Of a DNA stretch of 64,000 bases, positions 10,914-25,868 are shown piece by piece. The stretch is from assembly GCA_014281115.1 (NCBI GenBank), contig JACONQ010000017.1, positions 1,054,001 through 1,118,000 on the forward strand, written 5' to 3'. Under the pieces are notes generated by a model. The model had not been told where the DNA came from. It did not search any database and was given only the letters and a program-made list of their open reading frames with translations. The first letter of the stretch is position 1. The number at the start of each line of letters is the position of its first letter. The position numbers were made by a program, and so were the translations under genes. The DNA comes from Laburnicola sp. R22_1 (taxonomy: Eukaryota > Ascomycota > Dothideomycetes > Pleosporales > Didymosphaeriaceae).

Positions 10914-12248
10914 TAACGCGAGCAGCATGAAGAGAGTGATGGAGAGGAGTTTTGAGAGCAGCTTTGGAGATGGGATGGAGTTGGTAGGCGATGACGGGAA
11001 TGGAGGAACAGGCGGTAGAAGCAAGTGTTACGTAGTCAGCTACGAGCGCTCCCGCAAGCAAACGCCAGTCAGGAATGAAATTCGTCATGTCGTGAGTGTA
11101 TTCATGACGGTAGCAAGCTTGCGAGCGACGGAACACTTGTGAAGATGGTAGGCGCCTTGGTTGGTTTGGGGTGTAGAACCGCGCATGCATTCTATATGCC
11201 ACTCATGTAACACGAAAGCCTGATCTTATTAGTTACGACACGCTGTCTATTCGAAGCATTAAATACAAGATGTACGAGCGAAGAAGAACATGAGTGGGTT
11301 GACATAGGAATCGCAGCTTCTAAAAGACACATACAGCAGCTGGAAAAGTTTGGAAGATATCCGACCAGAAATGCTATTTTGAGAAGAAAGAACACCTAGG
11401 CAGAAGAGGAGTATTTTAGGGACCGAGTAACTAGTCTGTAGTCAATGATTCCATGTAGCTTGGGAAGGACAAAATTCACGCTTTTGAAAAAGCGCTTCGT
11501 CACCAAGAAGAACAAACGTACCCGCTGGGTAATGGTGTGCCATGGCACGAATCGCGAATTGAATATTTGACGGAATTGTGATCGGCGTTATGTGTACGAG
11601 CTGCAAATGAATACTCCAGTGTACAGTGGTAGATGAACGTCAAACGTCACCTCGCACACCGGGCAGCGGCCATACGCTAAAACGCTTTCGGTTTACGGCA
11701 GTCGCATGCATCTTCGAGCCCGACGAGGAGTGGAATTGTGAGCGTTTCATTAGTATACCGAGGGGATTCTGTCTGACATCACCCCTCATCCATCTGGACT
11801 TGATAGCTTATCATGATTGTATTAGTACATACTCTCGAGGAGGTTTGCTCTCCGCAGTCACCATGTGTACCGTTGATTCATTGGAAGAATTAGTGCCGTG
11901 ATACAGTTGTGCGTACGCACCAGTTTCGGAATCCGCGCCTGGCTAGCTGAGTTGCTTCCTGACTAGACGGGTTGCGCGGCGCGACTGAGAGAGTTACTTC
12001 CTGCCCTCGGTCGTGACCGCCATAATCAATGTGAGAGCTTGTCGCAGTCCCTCGTAATGAGGTTCAATAGTCAAGCACTGCCGTTCCTTGGAAGGAGCCA
12101 GGGAAGGGCGTAACCTCGATATTTCTTCCAAGGTCCCTCGCTCTCGACCCAATCTCAACAATCTTCTCTTTGCTACCCATACACATACCCACACTCGTTT
12201 TTGGAAAAATAACATCTGACTGCGACTTTCTTGTATTCCACCTTCGCT
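10914..12248. other. Intergenic, no supported gene
   Basis: No open frame here shows a domain or convincing splice structure. Low-information frames up to 121 codons occur on both strands. The last 250 bp are the likely promoter and 5' UTR of the glucanase. Confidence 0.45.
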
Positions 12249-13681
12249 ATGCGGTCGTATCTCTCGCTTGCGTTGATCTTTGCGGCTATATGCTCCATCG
12301 CATCCACAACGCCCTTGAAGTGAGTGCCCGCCTCTACATCGCAACCGCTCTGACACCAAAACAGCAACTTTGGGAAACGGGGCGTGGACTACGACTGGAG
12401 TTCCACTGAACTCCGCGGCGTCAATATTGGCGGTTGGCTCGTGTTAGAATCGTGAGTCCCTCCCATCGCAGGCTCAGTTGGCTATAATTCTCATTTGCAC
12501 TAGTTTCATCACACCGTCTATATTCTGGCAGCACTCCAGCGATGACTGGGTAATCGTCGATGAATGGAACCTATGCCAGAAACTCGGCAAGGATGAATGC
12601 TACAAGACGCTCCACTCCCACTGGGACAGTTTCGTTGGGCTCAGCGACTTCGAAAAGATCAAGCAAGCTGGATTCAACGTCGTTTGCATTCCAGTCGGAT
12701 ACTGGTCCTACCTCGATGTCGAATGGCCGTACGTCTCCGGCGCTGCACCGTACCTGGACAAGGCAATCGAATGGGCTCGTCAGACAGGCTTGAAAGTCAT
12801 CATCGACTTGCATGGCGCCCCGAGGTCGCAAAACGGATTCGACCATAGCGGTCACCGGCTCAGCGTGCCCGAATGGGGCCAGGGTGACAGCATTGCCCAA
12901 ACGCACCAAGTGCTCGAGATCTTGGAGGAAAAGTACGCCACCGGTTCTATGCAGGAAGTCGTCATTGCTATCGAGCTTCTCAACGAACCGCATTTGATCA
13001 AGTTGGACGACAATATGGTCAAGCAGTTCTACCGCGACGGGTATTATAACTTGCGCCTGATTAGTGACACGCCGATGATGATACATGATGGTGAGTTGCA
13101 CCTGGCTACATATGTGAGGCATGGGCTCACGGTGCGCGAGCTTGGCAGGTTTCGAACGTCCTTCATGGCTCAACGAATTCCTGACTCCGGCGGATGACAA
13201 CGCGCATGGTGTTATCGTCGATCACCACGAGTACCAGATCTTCAATTCATACCAGGTGGCCTGGTCAATCGACCAGCACAGAGTCTCCGTATGCGAGGCA
13301 GTCGACTATTGGGCAGACTCGGACAAATGGATGGTTGTTGGCGAGTGGTCGGGCGCAATGACGGATTGTGCACCCCATCTCAACGGGTTCAAAGCAGGCA
13401 ACCGCTACGAAGGGACGTATAGTGACAGCTGGTGGATCGGTTCGTGCTGGAGCAAGAGCGGAGAGGTGAAGTACTGGAGCCAGGAGTGGAAAGATGACGT
13501 TCGCAAGTATATCGAAACACAGCTCGACGCATTCGAAGCCAAAACGAAAGGATGGATCTTCTGGAACTTCAAGACGGAAGGCAGCGCGGGCGAGTGGGAT
13601 CTGTTTCAGTTGTTGGATGAGGGCGTTTTCCCACAGCCACTGTCTGATCGCAAGTTCGGTAAGTTCTGTACCAACTTCTAA
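12249..13681 (+). CDS. Secreted exo-beta-1,3-glucanase, GH5 subfamily 9 type
   Basis: Four exons, 12249-12319, 12365-12451, 12504-13090 and 13149-13681, join in phase to give 425 residues. All donors are GTGAGT and all introns are 45-58 nt. The signal peptide is MRSYLSLALIFAAICSIAS. The family start motif LRGVNIGGWLVLE spans the second exon, followed by DLHGAPRSQNG. The acid/base Glu is residue 214 in LLNEP and the nucleophile Glu is residue 314 in VVGEWSGAMTDC. Members release glucose from the ends of beta-1,3-glucan and act in cell-wall remodelling or in digesting external glucan. Length is normal and all catalytic motifs are intact. Starts further downstream in exon 3 would lack the signal peptide and the GGWL motif, so the four-exon model is preferred. 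Confidence 0.93.
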
Positions 13682-14609
13682 GTCACGAGGCTGGTTTGGT
13701 GGTTGGTGTAACGTGTGATGGTGGAGGTGTAGTTACGAAAGTGGTGTTGTGCGACAGCCACACGTCATCACTGTCTGGAAAGTTTGCTCAAATCAGGTCA
13801 TAGTGTCAGTATCTTCTCTATTAGTATAGTTACTCGGATAGTCACAAAGGCTTTTCATGTCTTTTCAAGTTCCAAGTCGCTTCTAGGAAGAGTCATCTCC
13901 GTTTTTGCGTGTGTTTCTGTGCGCTTTCTCCCTGTCTCACTCGGCAGCTAAGCATGACGCGTAGACTAGCCGTCGCGTCTCATGCTAATATTGCAGCTTC
14001 ATGTCAGCTACATTTTCTCTTTTCCCCTCACTCCAGCTCATTTCTTGCAACCACTTTCATTACATCTTCTCATCCATCAATACCACCCACTGTCGCAAGC
14101 TCGGTATCCAACGCTGAGCCAGACACGTCTCTTCATGGCTAAGTAAACGAAGAAATCAATCGAACGCCTATGCATGAAATCCATAGAATACGCAGAAACC
14201 GGTCTCAGCAAGACCGACAGCTGGAAGAAGATGATCACAGACCCGTGGATCGGCGCAAACCAGATGGCGCGTCGCATCATGGGTGCGAGAAGCCGTTTGC
14301 TATACGCGCTCTGAAAGCTAACAGCGGTGGATGTCAGGTGATATCCTCGAGCCTGTTTTGAACAGCATTTCCTGCATTGGTTGGAACGCCATTGGAGAGA
14401 ATTTCTTCCACCCAATATTCATTTGGCATTATATACGACGATCATTGTACGTGATTTGCTCACAGTCGATCAGACGTCGTACTTAACATCCGCCCACCGT
14501 GTGCACCGAGATTCCAAGCCAGAAACCAGTATCAACCAACAAGAAGGCCGCGATAACTCCGGAAGGCAATACTTGATACCGAAGGGTCGTTGCTGGGCAT
14601 GGAAACAAA
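13682..14609. other. Convergent intergenic region, no supported gene
   Basis: Lies between the 3' ends of the glucanase and the first subtilisin. A few sub-113-codon frames are present without recognisable features. Confidence 0.45.
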
Positions 14610-15947
<1,338 letters not shown>

Positions 15948-16067
15948 GGTGTTGGTAAGCGAATACTACGACGAGTGTAAACAGCAGGGGAGATTTCGAA
16001 ACAAACACCGGCGGGCTCCGGTGCAGGACTCTGTGAGCTGAAGACTGTGAGCAGTGACAGAGGGTCT

Positions 16068-16075
16068 CTTTATAG
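16068..16075 (-). promoter_or_regulatory. Putative TATA box of subtilisin copy 1
   Basis: The minus strand reads CTATAAAG, about 120 bases upstream of the ATG at 15947. The second subtilisin has a comparable element at nearly the same distance, which supports the assignment. Confidence 0.5.
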
Positions 16076-16255
16076 ACGAGAGATCCTGGGTAATGGGGAG
16101 GTGTCGGTTCATTCTCCATATGCCTCCCACCTGCACTAGCACCAGTTTCTCCCACACGTTGATTGATAATGCACGCAGCTGTCGCAATCCCCAAATAGGA
16201 AATACCAAGAAGTAGTATGCAGTAAGACAATAGATACTATGATGAGCTGCACGGC

Positions 16256-16290
16256 AGATGCCAGCCCATGCCAGCCCATGCCAGCCCATG
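16256..16290. repeat. 10-bp tandem repeat (ATGCCAGCCC), about 3.5 copies
   Basis: The decamer ATGCCAGCCC is repeated three times without mismatch and followed by a partial ATGC. It lies about 310 bp upstream of subtilisin copy 1. Confidence 0.85.
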
Positions 16291-19200
16291 CGATATGCGA
16301 GGATATCACAGGCACCAGGATATGCCCTCAGTGGATTTGTTGGCCATGGGCCCCATTCTACTTAACGACCTTCTCCAAAACCCAGAGGTCACACGTTTAT
16401 CGCGACCAGACACGGCAGGTGTGAGTATCGGGGGAGCGTGCTCCGCGCATATGCAGCCACTTTTATCGTTCGACTGATGATAGTGACTCACTCGCATTGA
16501 GAGGAGTAAGAGGGGGACCTGCGACTCTACCGAATCTAGATCCCAGCTGCATGCATATCAGTTCAAGCGTTGCTGATTTCCAATCTAATCGTCGTAGTGT
16601 CAAACCTGTATATGGGGATTCTGCTCTTGATTCCAACGTGCCACAGCCCGGAGAAAATTTACGCACATGTTTGTGCCTCTGATCGACCACTGGCATAATT
16701 GTGAAGGTTTACTGTAAAGAAAAATTTCTGAACAGTTAAGTGTTCGCTTTTGTTCTTTCGGGCTCCTTCCAGGATACAGGAAAGAAGTCGGACGGATATC
16801 GGTCATCCTTGATAGCATGTCAACAAGATCAGTAGGTCCAAGGTGGTGATGTGAGACGGGTGGGCGCGCAAGGAGGTGAGTGGACGAGGGCAATGGCAGA
16901 TAAGGCCTGATAAATCGATAAGGTTCAGGGATGGCTGCAGTTGGCAGTCAGCGGCGGACATGGTGAGTGACCGGTCGCGAAAGCAATTTGTGATACTTGG
17001 CTCAGAAAGATGGTGTTGGCCGTCGTTTCTCAACATCGTAGCACTTGCTCGCAAACAGTTTCGGTATTTACTTTGACATGCTTGTTGTGAGAAGAGCTCT
17101 TTCGTGGTTCCAACCCGAAGCATGCCCACGTGACGACTCTACCGACCGACCGGCGGGGTCCGCTTATGGAGCTAAAGTTTGGACCAAGATTCGCGATAGA
17201 TTGGAAATATGCACACGCAGGTAAGACCGTCAGGCGTCTAACAACGGGTATTTGGAGACAGGGTCGGCGCAGAAGGACCAGACAACGAGGAAGGTAGTGT
17301 TGTTGAACGTGGGGACAGGTAGGGCCTCGTGCGAAAGAGTGGGCTGTGCACGAAATATATTAGCCTGTTCCACTGTTTCGGGTAAGAGCAGGCATGGCCT
17401 CCGCTCCGTACAGTGAGTACTGGTTACTGATTCGTGTTTATGCTCGGATGTGCTGCTCTTTCCCAACCAACATGCGATATGATTGCTTGAAAAAGGCTTG
17501 AAAGAATATGAGTACCTACCCGAACGGGAACCCTGTGCAATACAAACGTGCAGACGGGTGATAAGAGGATAAGACATCCTGGCTGCGCGCAGCAGGCTGT
17601 GGGCTTTGAGGTAATTGCGACATTGTACCTGAGATGCGTCTTGGCTATAGCCTCGATCCTTTTTTTGCATGTCCATTCTTCCTGACAAGTAAGACTCCCT
17701 CATGCTGCCTTCTCTTCAGGGGAATGACTACGCGCCTTCTGATTGTGGAGATCGAACAACGAAGCGATGCGGGGAGTACCGGGGCGATGATGCCATACTC
17801 ATCGCTAAATCCCCCCTCTGGGCTCGCAAAGGCTATCGTCAGGGTGCGTATGCGGTAGCATGCAGCAGAGTAGGACTTGGCGGCGGAATATTGAGCTCCT
17901 GGTGAGACATGGAAGGTAGTAATAGATCCAACTCGGGGCTCTGGCGTCGTGTCCTCGTCTAGCTTCCACGATGGCGAACTCGGATTGTAGAAAGAGACGA
18001 GGGAGAGCTAACAGCTCTGACACGTTGGCTGTTGTTTCCGGAACGGGTAGATGGTTCGAAGCTTGATGTATGGACCTTGATCAGCACGGTTTAGTGAGAA
18101 TAATTGGGCTCTCGAGCGTACAACCGAGAGGAAGCGGGGTCCCAAGACGGTGTGTCCGCCCCCGCCTTACGGTTGTTGCTACAGTCATACCATTGATTTC
18201 AAGACTGTGCTACTATAGGGAAGTCAATGCAGAGTGTACTGACTGCATCATCCCACAGCATAACAAGAGGAGAGGGCTTCGGCGACCGCCCTAAAAAATT
18301 GTAACAAAGCTCGTTCTGCTACTCTTCGTGAGAGTAAGCACTGGCTGCAACGGGTATTAACAAATAAGAAGGTTTGGCTTACCAATAACACTCGGACGAC
18401 AAGCTAAAGAGACTCGACGCGCCCATGGTTAACAAGCTGAATTTGTCCTGAGGGTGGAAGTGAGGTCTGACAGTGGTCCATCGGCGGACGTATTGTTGTT
18501 GTTGCCAGGGAAGTGGATCGAAGGTGTAGTACAGTCTCTAGAGCAAGGACAATTCTAGACAAGCTTATGGAATAGCAGATCCGAGCAAAGGTGCGTCGCC
18601 GAATGTGCGCTGGACAACCACTCTTATAATTGAGCGCCCGCCACCATCCCAGCGAAGACGGCAGTTTATGTATGATTGCCTCGGGTGGCTCGGTTACCCA
18701 TGCGGCCGCGAGCATCGGTCAGCTTTTGCTCGGTTGGCTGGATTCATTGGAGGCGGCGACGAGGCGACGATAAGGACTCTGTTGGTGGCATGACTGCTGA
18801 TTGACGGGCATGCCGCCTCGCCAGCAGACAAAGCCTAATCTCCTCGTGGCTGCAGTGTGCGTTGATCGCGGCCGAGTTCCAAAATGCTCTTGACATGGGA
18901 GTTTTTGATTTGCAATTCTGGTTTGAATTTTTGAATGCTCCCGAGGTCGCTCTGGAGTATATTCAGGAGGTTCGGGAGCGCACGGGAACCGTGAAGTCGC
19001 GCTACTCGGTAGTTAGTATCATATGCAAGTCTGCACAGCCATAGAATCGGCCTTCTTCGAAGTGGTCGCGTGCTGCGTGAGGGTGATGATGCTCCTGCGT
19101 CGACTGTTCGAACAACGCGTAGCCGATTGCTGATCCGCGGGCTGACGAGCCCAATGGCAACAGCACAGATGCTGTGCTCCTTCTTGTAGCTTCATTTTGA

Positions 19201-20609
19201 CGTATATGACCTTCGCGGCTGATCTGAAGTGTATAGACAGCAAGCTCTACCGTGCTGTTCAGACGCGCGTCGAGAGCTGCTCCCTAATATTAAGAGGCTC
19301 CACATGCCCGCTCCCAACGTTGGATCCGGAGCATGTCTCAATTTGCGGAAGCCGCTCACAAAACATCCGACTCCCGCACGTCCGACTGTATATTAATACT
19401 CCATCAAAATATCATCGACGCAACACCGCCACCTCAACTTCTATTCGTCTGCCCCTCTCGCGGCGACCGTTCGCCAAATTGTGTAGATGAAACGTGCAGA
19501 TCTGGGTGAATCGTTTGGCGATCCGGGGCCCTGGCTTCACAATCTGGGAGGTGCATGAATGTGGGGATTGTGGCGATCAGTGCCATGAGCGACAAGACGG
19601 GTTCGACCGAGCGAGGAATGTGACATGGAACCTCTTGAGCTGATCCGTTTCAACATGGCAAGAACCTTGTCGCCATGGAATTTGCAGGTGCACAAAGAGC
19701 TTAATTCAACCATCGCCTAGACATTTGCCTATCCTGTGCTGCTTCTCATCACGCGCATCCTCTGCGACATGATGTGCGGTGTATTCAACATGCAACACGC
19801 CAGCAAGCGCATGACCGGGTGAATGAATCAACGACATCCTCCGCTCCTACAAGCCGTGCGAGAATGTGGTGAATCATTGTCTGTGGGGAGCAGAATATCA
19901 TCGTCTAGAAGCTCTGACGTTGACCAACGTAGTACAACAGGCTGTAGCTGGTCCGCTTCCTAACCACAAACCATGCTTCATGGGGTACAATGTACCCAAT
20001 GTAGCTGGTATCCCGGCACACAGAACCAAAGAACTCCGCCATCAGGGTCACGGCACTCACATTTTTTTCTTCTGGGACAACATTAACCTGACTGTCAGCA
20101 CGCCACGTACCAGAAAAGGAGGGTACATTGTCCCAAACTTATTTCCGGTCAGACTAGTCTGCACCATTTCAGTTGCACATGGTGCTCATATTAGGGACGT
20201 GTAACTATGTGCCACTTGAATCCTGCCACTTGATAGAATCCCACTGAGCGCGAGATAATTTCCGCGTTTGTGTTGCAAAATAGGGTCCGTCCAATGAACA
20301 TGGCGTGGCTGTAGTGGCCATGGACATGAGTGTTGTGTCGTACAGGCCCACTTCGCTAGCATTATGCAAGAAAACCACCAAAGTTAGAACAAACAGAGCA
20401 TACATATCACCAGCGAGATAGCAGAGAGAAGTATTCAATGAACTAGATATTCGACCTGAAAACTAGACCAACCACAGCCACATGACCCCACCGGAACATA
20501 GGAAGGAAAATTCCGCCCCTTATGCACGCCCTATACATGCTGTCTTGTTTTTCATCGTGTGATAATGCTCATTAACATAATAGACATTAGCCGTCTGTGT
20601 AAAAGACGC

Positions 20610-21946
<1,337 letters not shown>

Positions 21947-22058
21947 GTTGAAGAGCTGTCAACGAAGAAGCCGGTGTGAGTTGGAGCGAGGGTCGGCGGT
22001 ACTGGGCAGAAGACTCGAGTGACTGTTGCCTGGCTTTCTAGAGTGATTGTCGACGATC

Positions 22059-22066
22059 CTTATATA
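22059..22066 (-). promoter_or_regulatory. Putative TATA box of subtilisin copy 2
   Basis: The minus strand reads TATATAAG, about 115 bases upstream of the ATG at 21946. Confidence 0.55.
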
Positions 22067-24871
22067 GTTGTGTTGCCAGACTTGCGGTAGAGAGACAACA
22101 GCGACAGAGCACTGCACCTTCCAGAAAGGCTTAGCGGCCGGAGGCAGTACAGTATCGCGTGTGGCAGATTTCATAGCAAGTAGCCGGCAATGGCACCGCG
22201 GCTCAACGTGGCAGCGGAGCTGTCTGGTTGCCCAAGAGGGGAGGTCGTACAAGGCAGCCCAGCGGTAAAGGCCCTGGTCACAACATTAGCATTGATAGCG
22301 AACTGACAGTAAGGGTACTCCTGGGCGCAAACGGAGCGGAACCATTCAGAAGTCAACCGTCTAGTGATTGGCCAAGCCGTTGATATTAAGTTGCTTACTG
22401 GTCCAGGGGGGTGCTCAACTGCCTCTACAAGGGAAAAACGATGTTGCGCGGGATACACGATCGGCAACGCTTCAGGGCCCAGAACAGATAAGGCGAGTAT
22501 GCAACAGAAGGAAAGTCGAGGAGTGGGTGGAGTTGGCAGTGGCTCTTTTTGGGCGTAATGGGACTTCGTTGTGCTTAGGGTAGCATGGTAAAGTCATGGG
22601 TTGTTTGTTTGGGTTGTGACGGGCAGTTGCCCCAGAATGGAATAGATGTGGAGGAGATCTGCAGACGCCCCTGACCCCGAGCATCCACATGCTCGGAACG
22701 AACCGTTATCGCACCTACCCATTATAAAACGACACGGGAGTAGAACGGTCCAACCCGTGGCGAATTCGGCATTTGGAAACAGCCCAAGATTAACAGAAAT
22801 TGACGGACAGGCGGCCATGAGAATTGCGACAGTCGAAGAGCGGTGGGCGACGACGTCTGCTGGCACAAGCTGTTTGTCTGGAATCCATGATAGGCCCTGG
22901 TTAAATTGGATAGTGTTCGAGAGCTCAGTGCCGATCAATTCCAGCGGCACTGAGAGCCAATAATAGCGCACTTGAAACCTCAAGGGTTTACCTCGCGAAG
23001 CGCGATTGCATTCCAGCCTTCCGCTTCCAGGTAGGTATGTAGACGAAATGGCTGTCTCGGCGTGGAACAACTTGGGCCGAGCCCTACCAGGTACTGGCGG
23101 AGCTGGATACGGCGGCTTCATAGTAATACAGAGGCATCGACCTGCTGACCGCCGTGTCGACTAACTTAAGCTTAAAAGCACGTAACGGAAAAGCACCTCC
23201 TCTTTGCGGCTAGCCGGGCCGCGCACAATCTAAGACGTCCATGGCCTTACCTAAGGCCCTGATAACGCGATAACGGACGCGGTTGACCAGGACATGAGGA
23301 GGTCCCTCCCGTCCTGTAGGCTTGGAGTTGGAGTTGGAGTTGGGCAAGTCGCCTGGTCCTGCTTCCGGAAGCGAGAGTCGTATGCCTGCTGTCGAGGCGC
23401 GCGTGTGCTGGCGACGGGTGAATGGGCGACAGCTGCTGAGTGCCTGGTGGAGCATCGAGGCCCATGGATGGTGGATGGCGATGAGGAGGGGCCTGCTTAG
23501 CCACCCCCAGATGCCACCCCCCAGGACCGCCTGCCTGGTTGTGCAGTCAGCCGTCGGTGGGCGCCTTTGGGTGTAGATATTGCGATAAGGGCAGGGATGA
23601 AATGGTGCAGGTGCAGCGCGGTCAGAAGGTTGTTCGACACTCTGGAGGGAGGCGAGAGAGCGGGTGATGCGACGGCTGCAGGCCTGCTCCGTATCTTGGC
23701 GAGGTCGCCCTATGACCATGCCGAACCGAAACACAATGCACGTGTCACCCAACTGCTTCCACCATGGTGATTGCTGATACACAATCGGCTCGACACTCTT
23801 TTGCTTCTTCTTACCGCCTAATAGAAAACGCTTTGGCTGGCCATCTTTCTTGTCGGCCGCGATTCGGCTCGTACCGGATCATCTCCGCAGGGAACTCGAG
23901 CACACCTACATCAACCCCGCCGGGCTCCGCGCAGGTGCTCCGTTGTCAATTCGGCTATCAGGCAGGACAGCCCAATGTCGAAACCTTATCGAGCAGGCTG
24001 GAAGATACAACAAACAGCACCGAACGCAACACTCTAGTTTGGCCGGCGCTGCACCGCAGAGAGAGAAACATGGGGTCCCAAAGTTAGTGGCAGTGGTCAC
24101 GCCGTCGGCCTTGAAGGCTATTGAGTGGAACACCTGATTGATAAGCTCATGCAGCACATGACATACATCGATGGTGCTTTTGTTGGACCCCAGTATGGCT
24201 GTATGAGCTTCGTCTACACAAGAGGGGTAGATAGCTTAGACTACCGGTCTGTCTCGGCAAAGAGATAGCATGAACCTGGGGACAATCATCCGCTCGTAAC
24301 TTAACGTCCCTGAAGCGCCACTCACACTGCATGCATGCAGCAAACCCCGGCCACGAACTGATATATTGCTAACCTTCCTTGAACGTCCTTGCTCCGACGC
24401 AGAACATAGGTGCTTCTGCAGCAGTTTCTACCCATTCGGGTCTTGCTTCATCTACTTTTCTTGTCTCCTTCCAGTTCTACCTACGATGCAGTAACTATTA
24501 TCACCCCCACCTGTTGGTGAACAATAGTTTCACCCCGCTTCGTGCTTCAACACCATGTCTGTACCAGTCACTCTTGCTTTTACCGACATACAGTTCGCTC
24601 GCGTACTATGTGAGCAAGATGGCGCAATCTGCCGAGGTGTGAGCACTGAGAAACACTTGCATCTCGTACACAAGGGCCCGCAAGAGACGCCGAGGTTTGT
24701 ATTCAAGTCTGGGTCAAACCGATGCCCACATTGTCAGGTAGAACCTGTCATCTCTCCTCCTCCACCGGTTCATACTCCCAGTTCCATGGAGTTGAACCTT
24801 TTGCATACAACTACCGGTAGAAGCTACGACTAATTTGAATGCAATAACAATGTCGACACTGGGGCTCTGAT

Positions 24872-24937
24872 ATACATGCACAAATGCCTTTATTATCGAA
24901 ATCTCTGTTATACATGCACAAATGCCGTTATTATCCA
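24872..24937. repeat. Short direct duplication, period about 42 bp
   Basis: ATACATGCACAAATGCC followed by a T/G-rich TTATTATC stretch occurs twice, beginning near 24872 and 24914. Confidence 0.7.
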
Positions 24938-25868
24938 CAGATTTAGGCGGCGGGCGCATATGCCCCCATACGCTCATTTATATCCACAAGCGAACTTCCC
25001 TATAGAATCTTTTAACTTCCACAAGATAATCTCCCTCCACCACAGATATCCCCTCCACAAAACAACCTCAACAAACAAAAGGACGAACAATACTTACCAA
25101 CGCGTGCTGATGCCTCCCAAACTCCATTCCAGTCGTCCGTGCAACACCCAAACTTCCAGGACCCTCACCGCATACCAGGACCCCGGTCGTCTACACAGCG
25201 TCGTACGAGCGCAGCCCTGTCCTAAGAATTCCATTTCACAACGCAACATCACACCACGAATCCATGCGCGCAACACTCCCGACTCGCCGAGAAATGGTGT
25301 GTGTAACACATAGGTCGATCATATGAGTTCTTGCCGTGCGCCAGGCGTTAAAGCAAGGACGACAGACCACACGTCCATACTTCGTTCCTCGCACTGGAAT
25401 TCAGTCATTCTCGAGCAAATTTGCCTTGGGCGGGCCTTTTAGGTCGCTTGGAATACTGCTGCGTTCTTCGCGTGGGGTGAGCCCTCTCATCCACGCCGCT
25501 TGGAAGGATTACTCACGTTATCAAACATCATGCATGATTTAGAGGTGCTTTCATACCTGTGGGTTTCTACGCCCCAGTCTTGATGATAGGACTTAGCAAT
25601 GTTACTCTAACCTGCGTCAAGATGGGGTCCTTCGGTAGCTATTCATCGGCACAGGGCAGCGATGTAGGTTTATTCTCCGCGCTAGCGTGTGCAGTCCCAA
25701 CATCTAGAGATGTATGCAATCGCTTTCGCGTCACTATGGAGCAGGCAAAATATAACAAACAAAAAGAGCGACAATCCTGGGAGCAGTACGTGCCGACAAC
25801 CAAAAATCGGTGAAAGTAAGAAAGTCTTGCGTATGCTAATTTAATTCCGAGTCAAATCCAAGGTCTAT

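Larger units (their letters stand above)
15948..20609. other. Long gene-poor stretch between the two subtilisins
   Basis: About 4.7 kb with normal base composition but no supported gene. The longest frames (157 codons at 17230-17703 minus; 112 codons at 19866-20204 plus) have no domain, signal peptide or believable splicing. The only structure noted is the short tandem repeat near 16256 and the promoter of copy 1. Confidence 0.5.
21947..25868. other. Gene-poor stretch with small unassigned open frames
   Basis: About 3.9 kb. Frames such as 22594-23121 minus and 23210-23782 minus are long enough to notice but look like chance GC-rich frames. One at 24555-24833 plus (92 codons, with CPHCQ near the centre) might be part of a small spliced gene but cannot be supported. 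A short duplication occurs near 24872-24935. Confidence 0.4.

Noticed and set aside
10719..11024. 101-codon minus-strand frame with an internal 29-residue repeat
   Set aside because: The repeat simply reflects the 87-bp DNA duplication; no domain, and it overlaps the RING gene 3' end.
14077..14415. 112-codon minus-strand frame between glucanase and protease
   Set aside because: No domain or signal peptide, and it lies in a convergent intergenic region.
22594..23782. Two minus-strand frames of 175 and 190 codons
   Set aside because: Arg/Pro/His-rich translations, open frames on the opposite strand at the same place and no recognised domain suggest chance frames in GC-rich DNA.
24555..24833. 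Possible 92-residue gene with a CPHC motif
   Set aside because: One Cys pair only, no partner ligands, no signal peptide and no splice evidence; kept only as an unassigned frame.
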